Made by a program: the position numbers and the translations under genes. DNA of 64,000 nt, taken from contig JAKQUO010000048.1 of the NCBI GenBank assembly GCA_029569255.1, forward strand, positions 62,001 through 126,000. Reading direction: 5' to 3'. Positions 17,461 to 25,869 of the stretch are shown in pieces. The notes under the pieces were generated by a model. The model worked only from the letters and a program-made list of their open reading frames with translations. It had not been told where the DNA came from and searched no databases. Positions within the stretch are counted from its first letter, which is position 1; each line of letters starts with the position of its first letter. This DNA comes from Acidobacteriota bacterium. GTDB taxonomy: Bacteria > Acidobacteriota > Aminicenantia > Aminicenantales > Saccharicenantaceae.

Positions 17461-18428
17461 AACGGGTTCTCCTGTCGCTCTTTTATGCGCTTTTGCCGGT
17501 ACATCAGGAAATCGGCTTGGGCCAGGACGTCGTCGAGCTGCTGGTATTTCTGGGGGTCGACGGCCACGAGGCCCATGCTGACGGACAGCCGCAGCCGGGC
17601 CCGGCCCTTGACGCGGAAGGCCGCGACGCCCTCCTCGATCCGGGCCATGAGGCTCTTCTCGCCCTGGCCCTTGGAGCGCATGGCCAGGACGGCGAACTCG
17701 TCGCCGCCGATGCGCCCGATGACGTCGGATTCCCGGAGCGTCGTCCTGAGGATCGCCGCCACGCCCTGGAGGAGCAGGTCGCCGACGGAGTGGCCGTGGG
17801 CGTCGTTGACCTCCTTGAGGTTGTCGATGTCGAGGAAGACGAGGTAGTTCGCGGCCTTGAGCCTTTTGGCGATCTTCATCTGCTGCAGGCCGAACGAGTA
17901 GAAGCCCCGGCGGTTGTAGAGCCCGGTCAGGTGGTCGGACAGGGACAGGCTCTCGAGCTTCTCGTTGCTCAGCCGCAGCTTCTCGACGGTCAGCCGGACC
18001 TTGCGCTCGGCGGCCTTTCTTTCCGTGACGTCGACGAGGATGCCGTCGTAGTGGGACGAGCCGTCGGGGTCCCTGACCCGGCGGCTGTAGTCGCGGACCC
18101 AGAACTTCCGGCCGTCGGCCCGCCGGAGCTCGAACTCATGGAAGACCGTCGCCTTGGCCGACATCTTCTCGAGATGGGTCTGACGGTCCTCCGGCCGGAC
18201 GTAGAAATCCTTGACGTTGCGGCGGAAGAGGTCCGAGAGCCTCTTGAAGCCGAGCATCCGGATGAGCTCCGCGTTGGCCTCGACGAAGGCGCCTTCGGTG
18301 GTGGTCCGATAGACCCCGACCGGCAGCTGTTCGACGAGGACCTTGTAGCGGCCATCGGCGCCGAGGGCGGGAGTCCGCCGGCCCGCGGCGGCCTCCTTTT
18401 TCGGCCTGGGGCTGGGGTTCTTTTCCAT
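17457..18428 (-). CDS. PAS-GGDEF diguanylate cyclase
   Basis: 323 residues. Residues about 25-145 form a PAS domain (LVEQLPVGVYRTTTEGAFVEANAELIRMLGF) with a PAC end (HYDGILVDVTERKAAE), then a coiled linker and a GGDEF domain. The GGDEF is intact: DHLTGLYNRRGF, LDIDNLKEVNDAHGHSVGD, and RIGGDEF. RESD five residues before GGDEF fits the RxxD inhibitory site, so product feedback is expected. The enzyme makes c-di-GMP from GTP in the cytosol. Its stop overlaps the start of the S9 peptidase gene by 4 bp. The RNA start predicted from its promoter lies only a few bases before the ATG. Confidence 0.93.
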   Translation of the reverse strand: MEKNPSPRPKKEAAAGRRTPALGADGRYKVLVEQLPVGVYRTTTEGAFVEANAELIRMLGFKRLSDLFRRNVKDFYVRPEDRQTHLEKMSAKATVFHEFELRRADGRKFWVRDYSRRVRDPDGSSHYDGILVDVTERKAAERKVRLTVEKLRLSNEKLESLSLSDHLTGLYNRRGFYSFGLQQMKIAKRLKAANYLVFLDIDNLKEVNDAHGHSVGDLLLQGVAAILRTTLRESDVIGRIGGDEFAVLAMRSKGQGEKSLMARIEEGVAAFRVKGRARLRLSVSMGLVAVDPQKYQQLDDVLAQADFLMYRQKRIKERQENPL

Positions 18429-18438
18429 GTGCGCCGAA

Positions 18439-18468
18439 AATCTATCAAAGACACCGTAGAAAAGTCAA
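18439..18468 (-). promoter_or_regulatory. Predicted promoter of the GGDEF-S9 operon
   Basis: Minus strand: TTGACT (18463-18468), 18 bp, TAGATT (18439-18444). Only 10 nt separate the -10 from the ATG, so the leader is nearly absent. Confidence 0.55.
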
Positions 18469-18560
18469 AAGGAGGGCTCGGACCGTAAGCTCATCCTCCT
18501 CGAATTGTCCGCAGACGCCGGTTCGTGCGCCGGAGCGAGGGCCGGAGCGAGAAGGGGACA

Positions 18561-18608
18561 AGCGAGATGGGGACATGTCCCGCCTCGGGACGTGTCCCCG
18601 GTCTCGCT
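18561..18608. repeat. GGGGACA-core palindrome (REP-like hairpin)
   Basis: Outer arms AGCGAGA (18561-18567) and TCTCGCT (18602-18608); inner arms GGGGACATGTCCC (18569-18581) and GGGACGTGTCCCC (18587-18599) with a 5-nt loop. The core matches palindromes at 28279, 49654 and 49938 and the ends of the RAYT elements. It lies in the otherwise empty 267-bp gap before the ECF sigma gene. Confidence 0.6.
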
Positions 18609-18695
18609 GGATGACAGCGACAGGGCAAAGGTGTACGAATAGAGGAGGGGAGGGGCTCTCCCTAAACGCCCCGGCGTCAGTCGGCGTATTCTCGG

Positions 18696-19265
18696 ATGGA
18701 ACGTGGGACAAAGGCTCCCGTGAACGAGCAAGAGACGATCGACGGCTGCCTCGCCGGGGACCCTTTGTCCCAGCGGGCGATGGTCGAGGCCTACGGGGAT
18801 CTCGTCCTGTCCGTGGCCCTCAACGTCATCGGCAACCGGCAGGACGCCGAGGACGTCTGTCAGGAGACCTTCCTCCAGGTCTTCCGGCGCCTCGCCCGAT
18901 ACGACCGGGCGCGGAGCTTCAAGACCTGGCTCCTGACCATCGCCTATAGGAGATCGCTCGACATGCTCAGGAAAAAAAGGCGGTTCAAGGCGTTCTCGGA
19001 GCGGGCCCGGTTCGAGCCGGCCGTGGCCGGGCGGGGCGGGAATCCCCATCCGGCCGCCCCCGAGCCCTTGCCCTCCGCCCTTCTCAAGAAGCTGTCCCCG
19101 CGTGAGCGGGCGGCCCTGACGCTCTGGGCCAACGAAGGCTTGACGGCCAAGGACATCTCGGCGGTCCTGGCCTGCTCGGCCTCGACGGCCCGGGTCTTCC
19201 TTTTCAACGCCCGCCGCAAGATCAAGGCCCTGCTGGAGAACGCCCATGTTTTGCAGAACGGCTGA
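18696..19265 (+). CDS. ECF-type RNA polymerase sigma factor
   Basis: 189 residues from ATG 18696; a GTG at 18720 is an alternative start and neither has a strong site. Region 2 is residues about 30-95 (LVLSVALNVIGNRQDAEDVCQETFLQVFRRLARYDRARSFKTWLLTIAYRRSLDMLRKKRR) and region 4 about 130-180 (LSPRERAALTLWANEGLTAKDISAVLACSASTARVFLFNARRKIK). Region 3 is missing, as in all ECF factors. It directs RNA polymerase to a special promoter set. It overlaps the anti-sigma gene by 20 bp and is two genes before the triple TonB protein, which should be part of the same response. Confidence 0.93.
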   Translation: MERGTKAPVNEQETIDGCLAGDPLSQRAMVEAYGDLVLSVALNVIGNRQDAEDVCQETFLQVFRRLARYDRARSFKTWLLTIAYRRSLDMLRKKRRFKAFSERARFEPAVAGRGGNPHPAAPEPLPSALLKKLSPRERAALTLWANEGLTAKDISAVLACSASTARVFLFNARRKIKALLENAHVLQNG

Positions 19266-19701
19266 CCTTCTTCATGCCGCCCTGCCCCTGCGGCCCTTCC
19301 GGGACTGGCTCATCCGGAGCCACATGGAGGGCTGTCCGCGCTGCCAGGCCCGGCTCCTCAGCCGGGAAGAGGCGCGAGGGCTTCTCGTCGCCCCGGACCG
19401 GGCGGGAGACGCGCGGGGCCTCTGGCCGAGGATCGCCGCGGAACGGGAGCGTTCGGGGCGCGTTCCGGAAACGCCCCGGGCCGCCGGCGCCGCGTGGCGG
19501 GCGGTGGCCGTCTCGGCCTTGGCCCTGGTCATCGCGGTCACCGGCTTGTGGGTCCTCCGCGAGACCGAAACGCCGGCCGCGGCCGCGCCCGACCGCTTCG
19601 AGATCAGCTATGTCAACGTGGGCGGCGCGCCCGCCCAAACGTTCGTCTATCAGCCGCAGGGCTCGGACTCGGTCTTCGTCTGGGCCCAAAAAACCCCATG
19701 A
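19246..19701 (+). CDS. Zinc-binding anti-sigma factor, membrane-spanning
   Basis: 151 residues. The cytosolic part has SHMEGCPRCQ, fitting the HxxxCxxC zinc anti-sigma motif. A single membrane segment lies at about residues 85-104 (AVAVSALALVIAVTGLWVL), followed by a short periplasmic tail of about 45 residues (ISYVNVGGAPAQTFVYQPQG). Such proteins hold their ECF partner inactive at the membrane until a signal releases it; zinc types often respond to oxidation. Start overlaps the sigma gene by 20 bp, so the pair is made together. The identity as anti-sigma rests on the motif, membrane layout and position. Confidence 0.82.
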   Translation: MFCRTADLLHAALPLRPFRDWLIRSHMEGCPRCQARLLSREEARGLLVAPDRAGDARGLWPRIAAERERSGRVPETPRAAGAAWRAVAVSALALVIAVTGLWVLRETETPAAAAPDRFEISYVNVGGAPAQTFVYQPQGSDSVFVWAQKTP

Positions 19702-19712
19702 GGAGGGTGGTG

Positions 19713-21362
19713 ATGAATAAGCGACATTGGAGCCTTTTCGCGGGAACGCTCCTCGCCGTCGGCGTCCTGGCCGCGTTCGCCGCGGCCGAGCCGCCTCAAA
19801 CCTCATCGTCCCCCGTGACCGCGTTCGCGCTGACGATGAGGATCCTCGAAGGATCGCGAGAGGCGGCGCCCGCGCCGGCCAAACCCGTCACGTCCTCCTA
19901 TCTGAAGTTCATGAGCTTCTCCAATTACGAGCTCGAGGAGGACGTCAAGGCCGACCAGCAGATCAAGAAGGTCTACGGCCTCGAGGACCTCGGCCTGATC
20001 GCCACCGCGGACCTGGGCTGGGAGAAAGGGAAGAACGACAAGGCCCTGTACATGTTCCGGCTGAACGGCCAGGAATACCTGCTCATCGTCACCCCCGGCC
20101 GGCGCCCCGAAAAGAACCAGTTCCGGATCGAGGTCTGGGAGCAGAGCCGCGACCGGCGGGCCAACCTCTTGGACACGGAATTTTCGCTCCCGGCGAAGGC
20201 CGCGGCTGTCTTCGGCTTCGAGAACACGGAGCAGAAGCCCTACTTCATCACCCTCAGGGTCGAGCGCTGGGTCGGCGATCCGGCCGCGGCCGCCGCCAGG
20301 CCCGCGGGCGGAACGGTCGGCGGGGTCGTCGGGGGCGTGATCAGGGCCGGCGCCGACAAGGTCAAGCCGCCCCAGCTCATCAAGGAGGTCCCGGCGGTCT
20401 ATCCCGAGGAGGCCAGGAAAGCCGGCGTCCAGGGCGTCGTCATCATGGAAGCGACGACCGACACCTACGGCCGGGTCGCGAGCGTCAAGATCCTCCGGGG
20501 CATCCCCCTTCTCGACCAGGCGGCCCTGGACGCCCTCAAACAGTGGGTCTACGAGCCCATGGTCATCGACGGCAAGCCCCAGCCGGTCACATTCACGGTA
20601 ACGATGAGGTTCCAGCTCGACGATAAGAAAAAGCCCCAGGTCGAAGGCGGCGTCAGCGGCGGCGTCGCCGGGGGAGTCCAGGGCGGGGTCGAAGGTGGCG
20701 TCGAGGGGGGTGTCGTCGGCGGCGTCGCCGGAGGCGCCGTTCAATTCGAAGGCGGCGCCGTCCGGGCCGTCGGCAAGGTCCAGCCGCCCAAGCTCGTCAT
20801 GTCGGTCCAGCCGGTCTACCCGAAAATCGCCAAGCAGGCCCACGTCGAGGGCGTGGTCATCCTCGAGGCCAAGACCGACGAGCAGGGCGACGTCATCGAA
20901 ACGCGCGTCCTGCGCTCGATCCCGCTGCTCGACCAGGCCGCGATCGACGCCGTCAGGCGGTGGAAATACGAGCCCCTGGTCATCGACGGCAAACCGCACA
21001 AGGCCGTTTTCACCGTGACCGTCAGGTTCACCCTCGATGAACCCGAACACAGGGCCGCCGACAAGTTCGCCGAAGGGGCCGTCAAAGCCACCGGCGACAT
21101 CAAGCCGCCCGCTCTGCTCAAGGAAGTCCAGCCGGTCTACCCTGAGGTCGCCCGCCAGGCCGGCGTCGAGGGAGTGGTCATCCTCAGCGTCAAGACCGAC
21201 GAGACCGGCAAGGTCGTGGAAACGATGGTCCTGCGCTCGATCCCTCTCCTCGACCAGGCCGCCATCGACGCGGTCCGCCAGTGGGTCTACGAGCCGTTCG
21301 TCCACGAGGGCAAAGCCCGGCCCATCGTGTTCACGGTGACCGTCCGCTTCCAGCTCAAGTAG
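19713..21362 (+). CDS. Protein with three tandem TonB C-terminal domains
   Basis: 549 residues from ATG 19713 (GAGGAGGGTGGTG precedes it). An N-terminal hydrophobic stretch (LFAGTLLAVGVLAAFAAAE) is either a signal peptide or a TonB-like anchor. Residues about 50-200 are unrecognised. Then come three TonB-C domains at about 217-300, 355-443 and 462-549, each with the pattern PPxL...VYPExARxAGVxGVVIxxxxT, RGIPLLDQAAxDAxxxWxYEP and VTVRFxL. Two Gly-Val hinges separate them (GGTVGGVVGGV and a longer repeat near 310-345). Normal TonB has one such domain, which binds TonB boxes of outer-membrane receptors. Third gene of the ECF operon, 11 bp after the anti-sigma gene. A periplasmic multi-receptor binder is a guess. 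Confidence 0.9.
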   Translation: MNKRHWSLFAGTLLAVGVLAAFAAAEPPQTSSSPVTAFALTMRILEGSREAAPAPAKPVTSSYLKFMSFSNYELEEDVKADQQIKKVYGLEDLGLIATADLGWEKGKNDKALYMFRLNGQEYLLIVTPGRRPEKNQFRIEVWEQSRDRRANLLDTEFSLPAKAAAVFGFENTEQKPYFITLRVERWVGDPAAAAARPAGGTVGGVVGGVIRAGADKVKPPQLIKEVPAVYPEEARKAGVQGVVIMEATTDTYGRVASVKILRGIPLLDQAALDALKQWVYEPMVIDGKPQPVTFTVTMRFQLDDKKKPQVEGGVSGGVAGGVQGGVEGGVEGGVVGGVAGGAVQFEGGAVRAVGKVQPPKLVMSVQPVYPKIAKQAHVEGVVILEAKTDEQGDVIETRVLRSIPLLDQAAIDAVRRWKYEPLVIDGKPHKAVFTVTVRFTLDEPEHRAADKFAEGAVKATGDIKPPALLKEVQPVYPEVARQAGVEGVVILSVKTDETGKVVETMVLRSIPLLDQAAIDAVRQWVYEPFVHEGKARPIVFTVTVRFQLK

Positions 21363-21371
21363 GGGAGAGCG

Positions 21372-22166
21372 TCAGCCCAGCTTCGAGTAGTCGAGCTCCG
21401 AGCCCAGGAGGCTGTGCGGGATGAGGAAGATGACGAGCGTCACGAGCGACGCGGCGACGACGAAGGGCCGGGCCGGCTTCCCCTTGCGCCCGGCGGCCAG
21501 GGCGACGATCCAGAAGAGGAAGGCGATGAGCGTCTTGTTGTCGGTCAGGTCGGTCCCGAGCGGGAACCCGGCCCAGGCGACGCCGAAGGCGAACTTCTGC
21601 ATGAGCGGGCCGAGGATGAAGCCGCCGAGAAAGAGCAGCCCGACCGCCCAGAGGACGAGCCGCCGCGGGTTCCTCTTCCTGTCGAGGGCCGCGAGGCCGG
21701 CCGCCGTGGAGAAGAGCATGCCGGCGAACATCACCAGGACGTGGGGGACGACGATCCAGCCGGGGACCGGGTCCTTGAAGCGGAGGATGACGGGCTCGCG
21801 TCCGCCGATCACGGCCCGGCCCGCCCCTTCCCCGACGGCGACCCGGTAGGCGACCTTGCCGGCCGCCGGCTGCCGGGGCAGGCGGCCGACCAGCCGGTCG
21901 CCCTCCCGGGCGAGCGGCAGCCTCTCCCAGGCGTCGCCCGTCGGGTAGCGCTTCCATTCGATCCAGCCCTCGAGCGGCGCCGGCGCGGGCACGGCCACCT
22001 CGGCGTCGGCCGTCGTCTCGGCGCTCCGGGGCAGCTTGTACCGGACCTCCGTCCCGCCGACGGCGGCCCGGCCCTTCAACGGATAGGTCGGGCCGGTCAG
22101 CCGCTGATGGACGAGCGAGGCCAAGGTGAGGAGGACGGCCAGGGCCCAGAGGAGTCCCTTGCGCAT
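21372..22166 (-). CDS. Integral membrane protein of unknown function
   Basis: 264 residues. One N-terminal hydrophobic segment, a beta-rich outside domain (residues about 30-125, ending GGREPVILRFKDPVPGW), then four membrane segments (WIVVPHVLVMFAGMLFSTAAGL, LVLWAVGLLFLGGFILG, TLIAFLFWIVALAAG, PFVVAASLVTLVIFLIPHSLLG). I know similar layouts as conserved uncharacterised membrane proteins. It follows the LiaF-like gene by 6 bp on the same strand and converges on the triple TonB gene with a 9-bp gap. No function can be assigned. Confidence 0.75.
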   Translation of the reverse strand: MRKGLLWALAVLLTLASLVHQRLTGPTYPLKGRAAVGGTEVRYKLPRSAETTADAEVAVPAPAPLEGWIEWKRYPTGDAWERLPLAREGDRLVGRLPRQPAAGKVAYRVAVGEGAGRAVIGGREPVILRFKDPVPGWIVVPHVLVMFAGMLFSTAAGLAALDRKRNPRRLVLWAVGLLFLGGFILGPLMQKFAFGVAWAGFPLGTDLTDNKTLIAFLFWIVALAAGRKGKPARPFVVAASLVTLVIFLIPHSLLGSELDYSKLG

Positions 22167-22172
22167 GGCGGG

Positions 22173-22862
22173 CTAGTCCTTGACCTCGATCGAGCCCAGG
22201 ACGGCCGATCCCCTGACGGTCAGGACCTCGGCCGCCGGCTCGCTCGGGGCCTTCCTGCGGCTCTCGACGGAGCCGAGGACGGGCGTCCCCTCCAGGACGA
22301 CCTGCCATTCGCGCGGGACATGGACCTCGACGCTCCCGAAGACGGCCGACAGCGCCAGCTCGGCCTGCCCGCCGGCGAGCCGGGCCCCGCGGAGGTCGAT
22401 CTCGGCCGCGCCGAAGACGACTTCGGCCGCGCCGCCCCGGAAGCTCTGCGACACGACCTTTCGGCTCGTCCCGGAGAAGACCTGCTTGATGTTCAGGTCG
22501 TCGGCCGTCGATTCCGAGGCCGACTGTCTGTCCGGATGCCAGGCCGGCCGGAGCAGGACCCAGAGGCCGGCCCCGATGATGGCCAGCGGCCAGACGAAGT
22601 GCCAGAGGGCCCGGTCGAAGACCCGCAGGCGGATGAGCAGGAAGAAGGCGCCGAAGAGGATGAAGAAGGCCCCCGCCCCGACGTTCCTGAAATTGTTGCT
22701 GAGAAGGATGGAGACGCCGATGAGGATGAAGATCGCCGGCCAGTAGCGGCCGACGAAGTCCCCGAAGACGATCCGGCCCATCTGGTCCAGGAGGAACAGG
22801 ACCCCGAGGAAGATGAGAAGGATGCCCCAGAAGATGCGGCCCTGCGTCTTTTGCGCGCTCAT
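22173..22862 (-). CDS. LiaF-like membrane protein
   Basis: 229 residues from ATG 22862 with GGAGGG 6 nt upstream; the longer open frame upstream only overlaps the SDR gene. Four membrane segments fill the first 115 residues (GILLIFLGVLFLLDQMG, WPAIFILIGVSILLS, GAFFILFGAFFLLIRL, WHFVWPLAIIGAGLWVLLRP). The C-terminal part (residues about 140-229: GGAAEVVFGAAEIDLRGARL, ALSAVFGSVEVHVPREW, GTPVLGSVESRRK, VRGSAVLGSIEVKD) is the repeated G-x-V/I-x-V beta strand pattern of the LiaF C-terminal domain, seen in envelope stress sensors. A role in envelope sensing is inferred; no LiaRS pair is adjacent. Confidence 0.8.
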   Translation of the reverse strand: MSAQKTQGRIFWGILLIFLGVLFLLDQMGRIVFGDFVGRYWPAIFILIGVSILLSNNFRNVGAGAFFILFGAFFLLIRLRVFDRALWHFVWPLAIIGAGLWVLLRPAWHPDRQSASESTADDLNIKQVFSGTSRKVVSQSFRGGAAEVVFGAAEIDLRGARLAGGQAELALSAVFGSVEVHVPREWQVVLEGTPVLGSVESRRKAPSEPAAEVLTVRGSAVLGSIEVKD

Positions 22863-22883
22863 GTGTTCCCTCCGTTCGGGCTT

Positions 22884-22912
22884 AGGATACCACAGCCCCT
22901 CGGCCCCCGCAA
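22884..22912 (-). promoter_or_regulatory. Predicted promoter of the LiaF-like gene
   Basis: Minus strand: TTGCGG (22907-22912), 17 bp, TATCCT (22884-22889), 21 bp before the ATG. Confidence 0.55.
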
Positions 22913-23041
22913 AAACGGGCCTCTCCGCGACCCCGGTCCCCCCTCTCCCGCGGCGGCGATGGGCGTCGCCCCGGCGGTCCCCGCTGTCGGAGGAGGGGGA
23001 GCGCGCGGCTGGGCGAGCGAAGCCCGGGTCGAGGCGCGCGC

Positions 23042-23854
23042 TCAGAGCCGGCGGACGTTCATGCCGCCGCTCACCTCGATCACGGCCCCGGTCGAGAAGG
23101 CGAAGTCGCCCCGGGCCAGCGCGGCCACGGCCCGGCCGACGTCCTCGGGCCGCCCCCAGCGGCCCTGGGGAACGAGGCCCTCGGCGATGAGCCGGTCGTA
23201 TCTCTTCTTCACCCCGGCGGTCATGTCCGTGGCGATGATGCCCGGCCGGACCTCGTAGACGCCGATGCCCTTCGCGGCCAGGGCGTCGGCGAAGACCGTG
23301 GCCGCCATGCTCAGGGCCGCCTTCGAAATGCAGTACTCGGCCCGCGAGGCCGAGGAGACGGCGGCCGAGATGGAGGTGATGAAGACGATGGCCGGGGCGG
23401 GGCCGTTCTCGAGGGGCTTCTGGGCGAGCATCCGTTTCGCCGCGTTCTGGCTCAGGAAGAACGGCCCCCGGGCGTTCGTCGAGAGGAGCCGGTCGTAGCT
23501 CGCGGGGCCCGTCTCCAGGACGCCGACGCGCTCGGCCGGGGCGACCCCGGCGTTGTTGACCAGGACGTCGATCCGGCCGCACACCCCGGCCGCGGCGTCG
23601 AGCATCCGGTCGTGGTCCTCGATCCTGGCGATGTCCCCGGCGACGGGCAGGAACCGGCCGCCGAGCTCGCGGACGCGCTCCTTGACCTCGAAGAGGCCCT
23701 TCCTCCGGTCCCCCGGCTCGAAGACGATGTCGATGCCGACGACGTCGAAGCCCTCGCGGGCCAGGGCCAGGACGATCCCCCGGCCGATGCCTCGCCCGGC
23801 CCCGGTGACGACGGCGGCGGGGCGTGAGCCGCGCGGTTTCTTGGGCACGATCAT
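23042..23854 (-). CDS. Short-chain dehydrogenase/reductase (SDR)
   Basis: 270 residues. Classical SDR: cofactor motif TGAGRGIGRGI near the N-terminus, VDVLVNNAG-like NNAG motif (IDVLVNNAGVAP), catalytic Ser in ITSISAA and YCISK as the Tyr-Lys pair, and GIIATDM after it. Such enzymes oxidise or reduce alcohols and ketones with NAD(P). GIDIV after the second strand, with an acidic residue at its end, suggests NAD. Last gene of a four-gene operon; its start overlaps the stop of the FAD enzyme by ATGA. It likely acts on a sugar-like or polyol substrate with the other three, but the substrate is not shown by the sequence. Confidence 0.92.
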   Translation of the reverse strand: MIVPKKPRGSRPAAVVTGAGRGIGRGIVLALAREGFDVVGIDIVFEPGDRRKGLFEVKERVRELGGRFLPVAGDIARIEDHDRMLDAAAGVCGRIDVLVNNAGVAPAERVGVLETGPASYDRLLSTNARGPFFLSQNAAKRMLAQKPLENGPAPAIVFITSISAAVSSASRAEYCISKAALSMAATVFADALAAKGIGVYEVRPGIIATDMTAGVKKRYDRLIAEGLVPQGRWGRPEDVGRAVAALARGDFAFSTGAVIEVSGGMNVRRL

Positions 23855-25869
23855 TCCTCCTCGGCGACGATGCGGTCGTTGCGGAAGTCGTCCCAGACGG
23901 TCTCGAACCAGGCCTCGGCCGGAGGGACGGGCCGGACCGGGACCCAGCGCTTTTCGGGCCGGCCCCGGCCGCCGAGGCGGACCTCCAGGATGTTCCGCCC
24001 GACGAAGTCGTCCGGTCCGGCGAGCGAGAAGGCCCAGCGCCCGCCGAGGCGCGGGTGGGGGGGCTCGCCGGCCGGGTCGGGCACGAGATAGGAGCCCCGG
24101 CTCTTACCGCCCCGGTCGAGGTACTCGGCGATGGCCTCGAGGTAGACGGCGTGGGTCAGGGCCAGGTCGAGGGACTTGAAGGCCCGGGGCAGGTCGCGGG
24201 GCGAAGCGGCCCGGAGCCCGCGGCGGGCCCGGAGCCACAGCCCGCGGGCTGCGTCTTTCCCCGCCCTGACGGCGGCGGCGTCCCGGACGACCGCGCCGCA
24301 GGCGGACATCCGCCGCCGGACCTCGGCGAGGCAGGCGGCGGGGTCGAGCGAGCCCGCTTGTTCCCGGCCCAGCATGGCCTCGGCCAGCTCCCGCCTGGCC
24401 CGGACGAGCGGGCCGGCGGCCCGGGCGAACGCGGCGTCGGAGAGAGGCCGGCCGGCCCGGCGGCGGGCGATGAACAGGGCCGCCCGGGCGCCGCCGACCT
24501 GCCCGGCGTTGAGGGCCGAGCCGCCCGGCCGGGTGACGCCGTGGGTGCCGCAGACCTCGCCGACCGGGAAGAGCCCGCGGACGTTCGACTCCCACCAGAC
24601 CGAGGCCCTGAAGCCGCCGTTGTTGTGCTGGGCGCAGACGGCGATCTCCAGCGGCTCGCGGGCGAGATCGATCCCGTGCGCCCGGTAGAGGGCGACGGCC
24701 GGCGGGTTCATCTTCCTCAGCCGGGCGATGGGCGTGGCCATGAGCGCGCCCGACCGCTCGAGATAGGCGAAGGCCTCGGGGCCGAGGAGCGCCGGCGCGA
24801 ACGGCGCCAACCGGCCGTCGCCGCGGGGGTCGGCGCGGAAGTCGAGGAAGACGCGCCGCCCCTTGACGACCGTCTCCTCGTGGACGAGGACGTCGATGAG
24901 CGACGAGCCGCCGCCCCGGGCCTTGCGCGGGTCGAACGGCCACTGGTAGCCCTTGAGGAAGACGGCCGTGGCCAGCGCGCCCATGTCGGGGAAGTAGTCG
25001 TTGAGGAACTCGCGCTCGTCGCCGCCCCGCGCGTCCGTCGAGACGTAGCGGGGGACGGCCTGCTGGTAGGCGCCGGAGACGTTCCAGCGGAACTTGGTCG
25101 AGGCCAGGCCGAACTGGGACTCGGTCAGGTTGTGGGCCGTGGCGCCGGCCTCGAAGAGCAGGCCGTGGGACCCGGTCTGGCTCTCCGGGTAGACCGAGTG
25201 CTCGTACAGGCCGCCGGGGCCGCCCGTGGCGGCGATGACGTTCACGGCGTTGAAGAGGATGAAACCGCGCTCCCGCGAGCCGAGCCCGGCCCGGTCGAGG
25301 GCGACGGCCCCGAGGACCCGGCGGCGGACGCCCCGCCCCCCGGCGAGGAGCGCGATGGCCTCGTGGCCGTCGAAGACGCGGACCCGGCGGCGCCGGCACT
25401 CGGCGAGGAGCTTCTCGAACATCATCCTCGAGGTCAGCGGCCCGGCCGAGGTGGCCCGCTGGCGCGGGTCGTGGTCGGTCTTGTAGCCGACGTAGGCGCC
25501 GAAGCGGTCGTGGGGGAAGGGGACGCCCAGGGCGACGAGGTGGAAGAAGGCCTCGAGCGAGCCCTGGGCCTCGGCCAGGGCGATGTCGCCGTGCGCCGAG
25601 CCGCCCGCCGCCAGGTCGCGGGCCATTTCGGCCGCGGAGTCGGGCCGGTCGCCGGAGAGCGAGAGCTTGTAGTAGGTCTGTTTGTCCGAGCCGGACTCGG
25701 CCGAGGCGCCGGCCCCCAGGCGCGATGTGACCACCGCGACGTCGGCCTGCCCGTGCTCATGGAGGCGGACGGCGGCGTTGAGGCCGGCCGCGCCGCTGCC
25801 GATGACGAGGGTGTTGAGGGAGTGGAGCGGATAGGTCCGCCCGCCGATCCGGACGCGGCTCGTCCTCAT
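23851..25869 (-). CDS. FAD-dependent oxidoreductase (fumarate reductase/aspartate oxidase fold)
   Basis: 672 residues from ATG 25869. The FAD motif VIGSGAAGLNAAVRLHEHG begins near residue 20; the family loop with substrate-binding residues reads GYKTDHDPRQRATSAGPLTS; VIAATGGPGGLYEHS matches the second flavin region and PVGEVCGTHGVTRPGGSALNAGQVGG is the C-terminal flavin and catalytic region. This fold removes or adds hydrogens across a C-C bond (fumarate reductase, L-aspartate oxidase, APS reductase). The C-terminal helical part is long. Overlaps both neighbours by 4 bp (OYE upstream, SDR downstream), so the three are made in fixed ratio. Confidence 0.85.
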   Translation of the reverse strand: MRTSRVRIGGRTYPLHSLNTLVIGSGAAGLNAAVRLHEHGQADVAVVTSRLGAGASAESGSDKQTYYKLSLSGDRPDSAAEMARDLAAGGSAHGDIALAEAQGSLEAFFHLVALGVPFPHDRFGAYVGYKTDHDPRQRATSAGPLTSRMMFEKLLAECRRRRVRVFDGHEAIALLAGGRGVRRRVLGAVALDRAGLGSRERGFILFNAVNVIAATGGPGGLYEHSVYPESQTGSHGLLFEAGATAHNLTESQFGLASTKFRWNVSGAYQQAVPRYVSTDARGGDEREFLNDYFPDMGALATAVFLKGYQWPFDPRKARGGGSSLIDVLVHEETVVKGRRVFLDFRADPRGDGRLAPFAPALLGPEAFAYLERSGALMATPIARLRKMNPPAVALYRAHGIDLAREPLEIAVCAQHNNGGFRASVWWESNVRGLFPVGEVCGTHGVTRPGGSALNAGQVGGARAALFIARRRAGRPLSDAAFARAAGPLVRARRELAEAMLGREQAGSLDPAACLAEVRRRMSACGAVVRDAAAVRAGKDAARGLWLRARRGLRAASPRDLPRAFKSLDLALTHAVYLEAIAEYLDRGGKSRGSYLVPDPAGEPPHPRLGGRWAFSLAGPDDFVGRNILEVRLGGRGRPEKRWVPVRPVPPAEAWFETVWDDFRNDRIVAEEE

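Noticed and set aside
20650..20745. GGCGGCGTC-type tandem repeat
   Set aside because: Codes for the Gly-Val hinge of the triple TonB protein.
22863..23582. N-terminal extension of the LiaF-like frame
   Set aside because: Overlaps the SDR gene; promoter, ribosome site and membrane pattern all point to ATG 22862.
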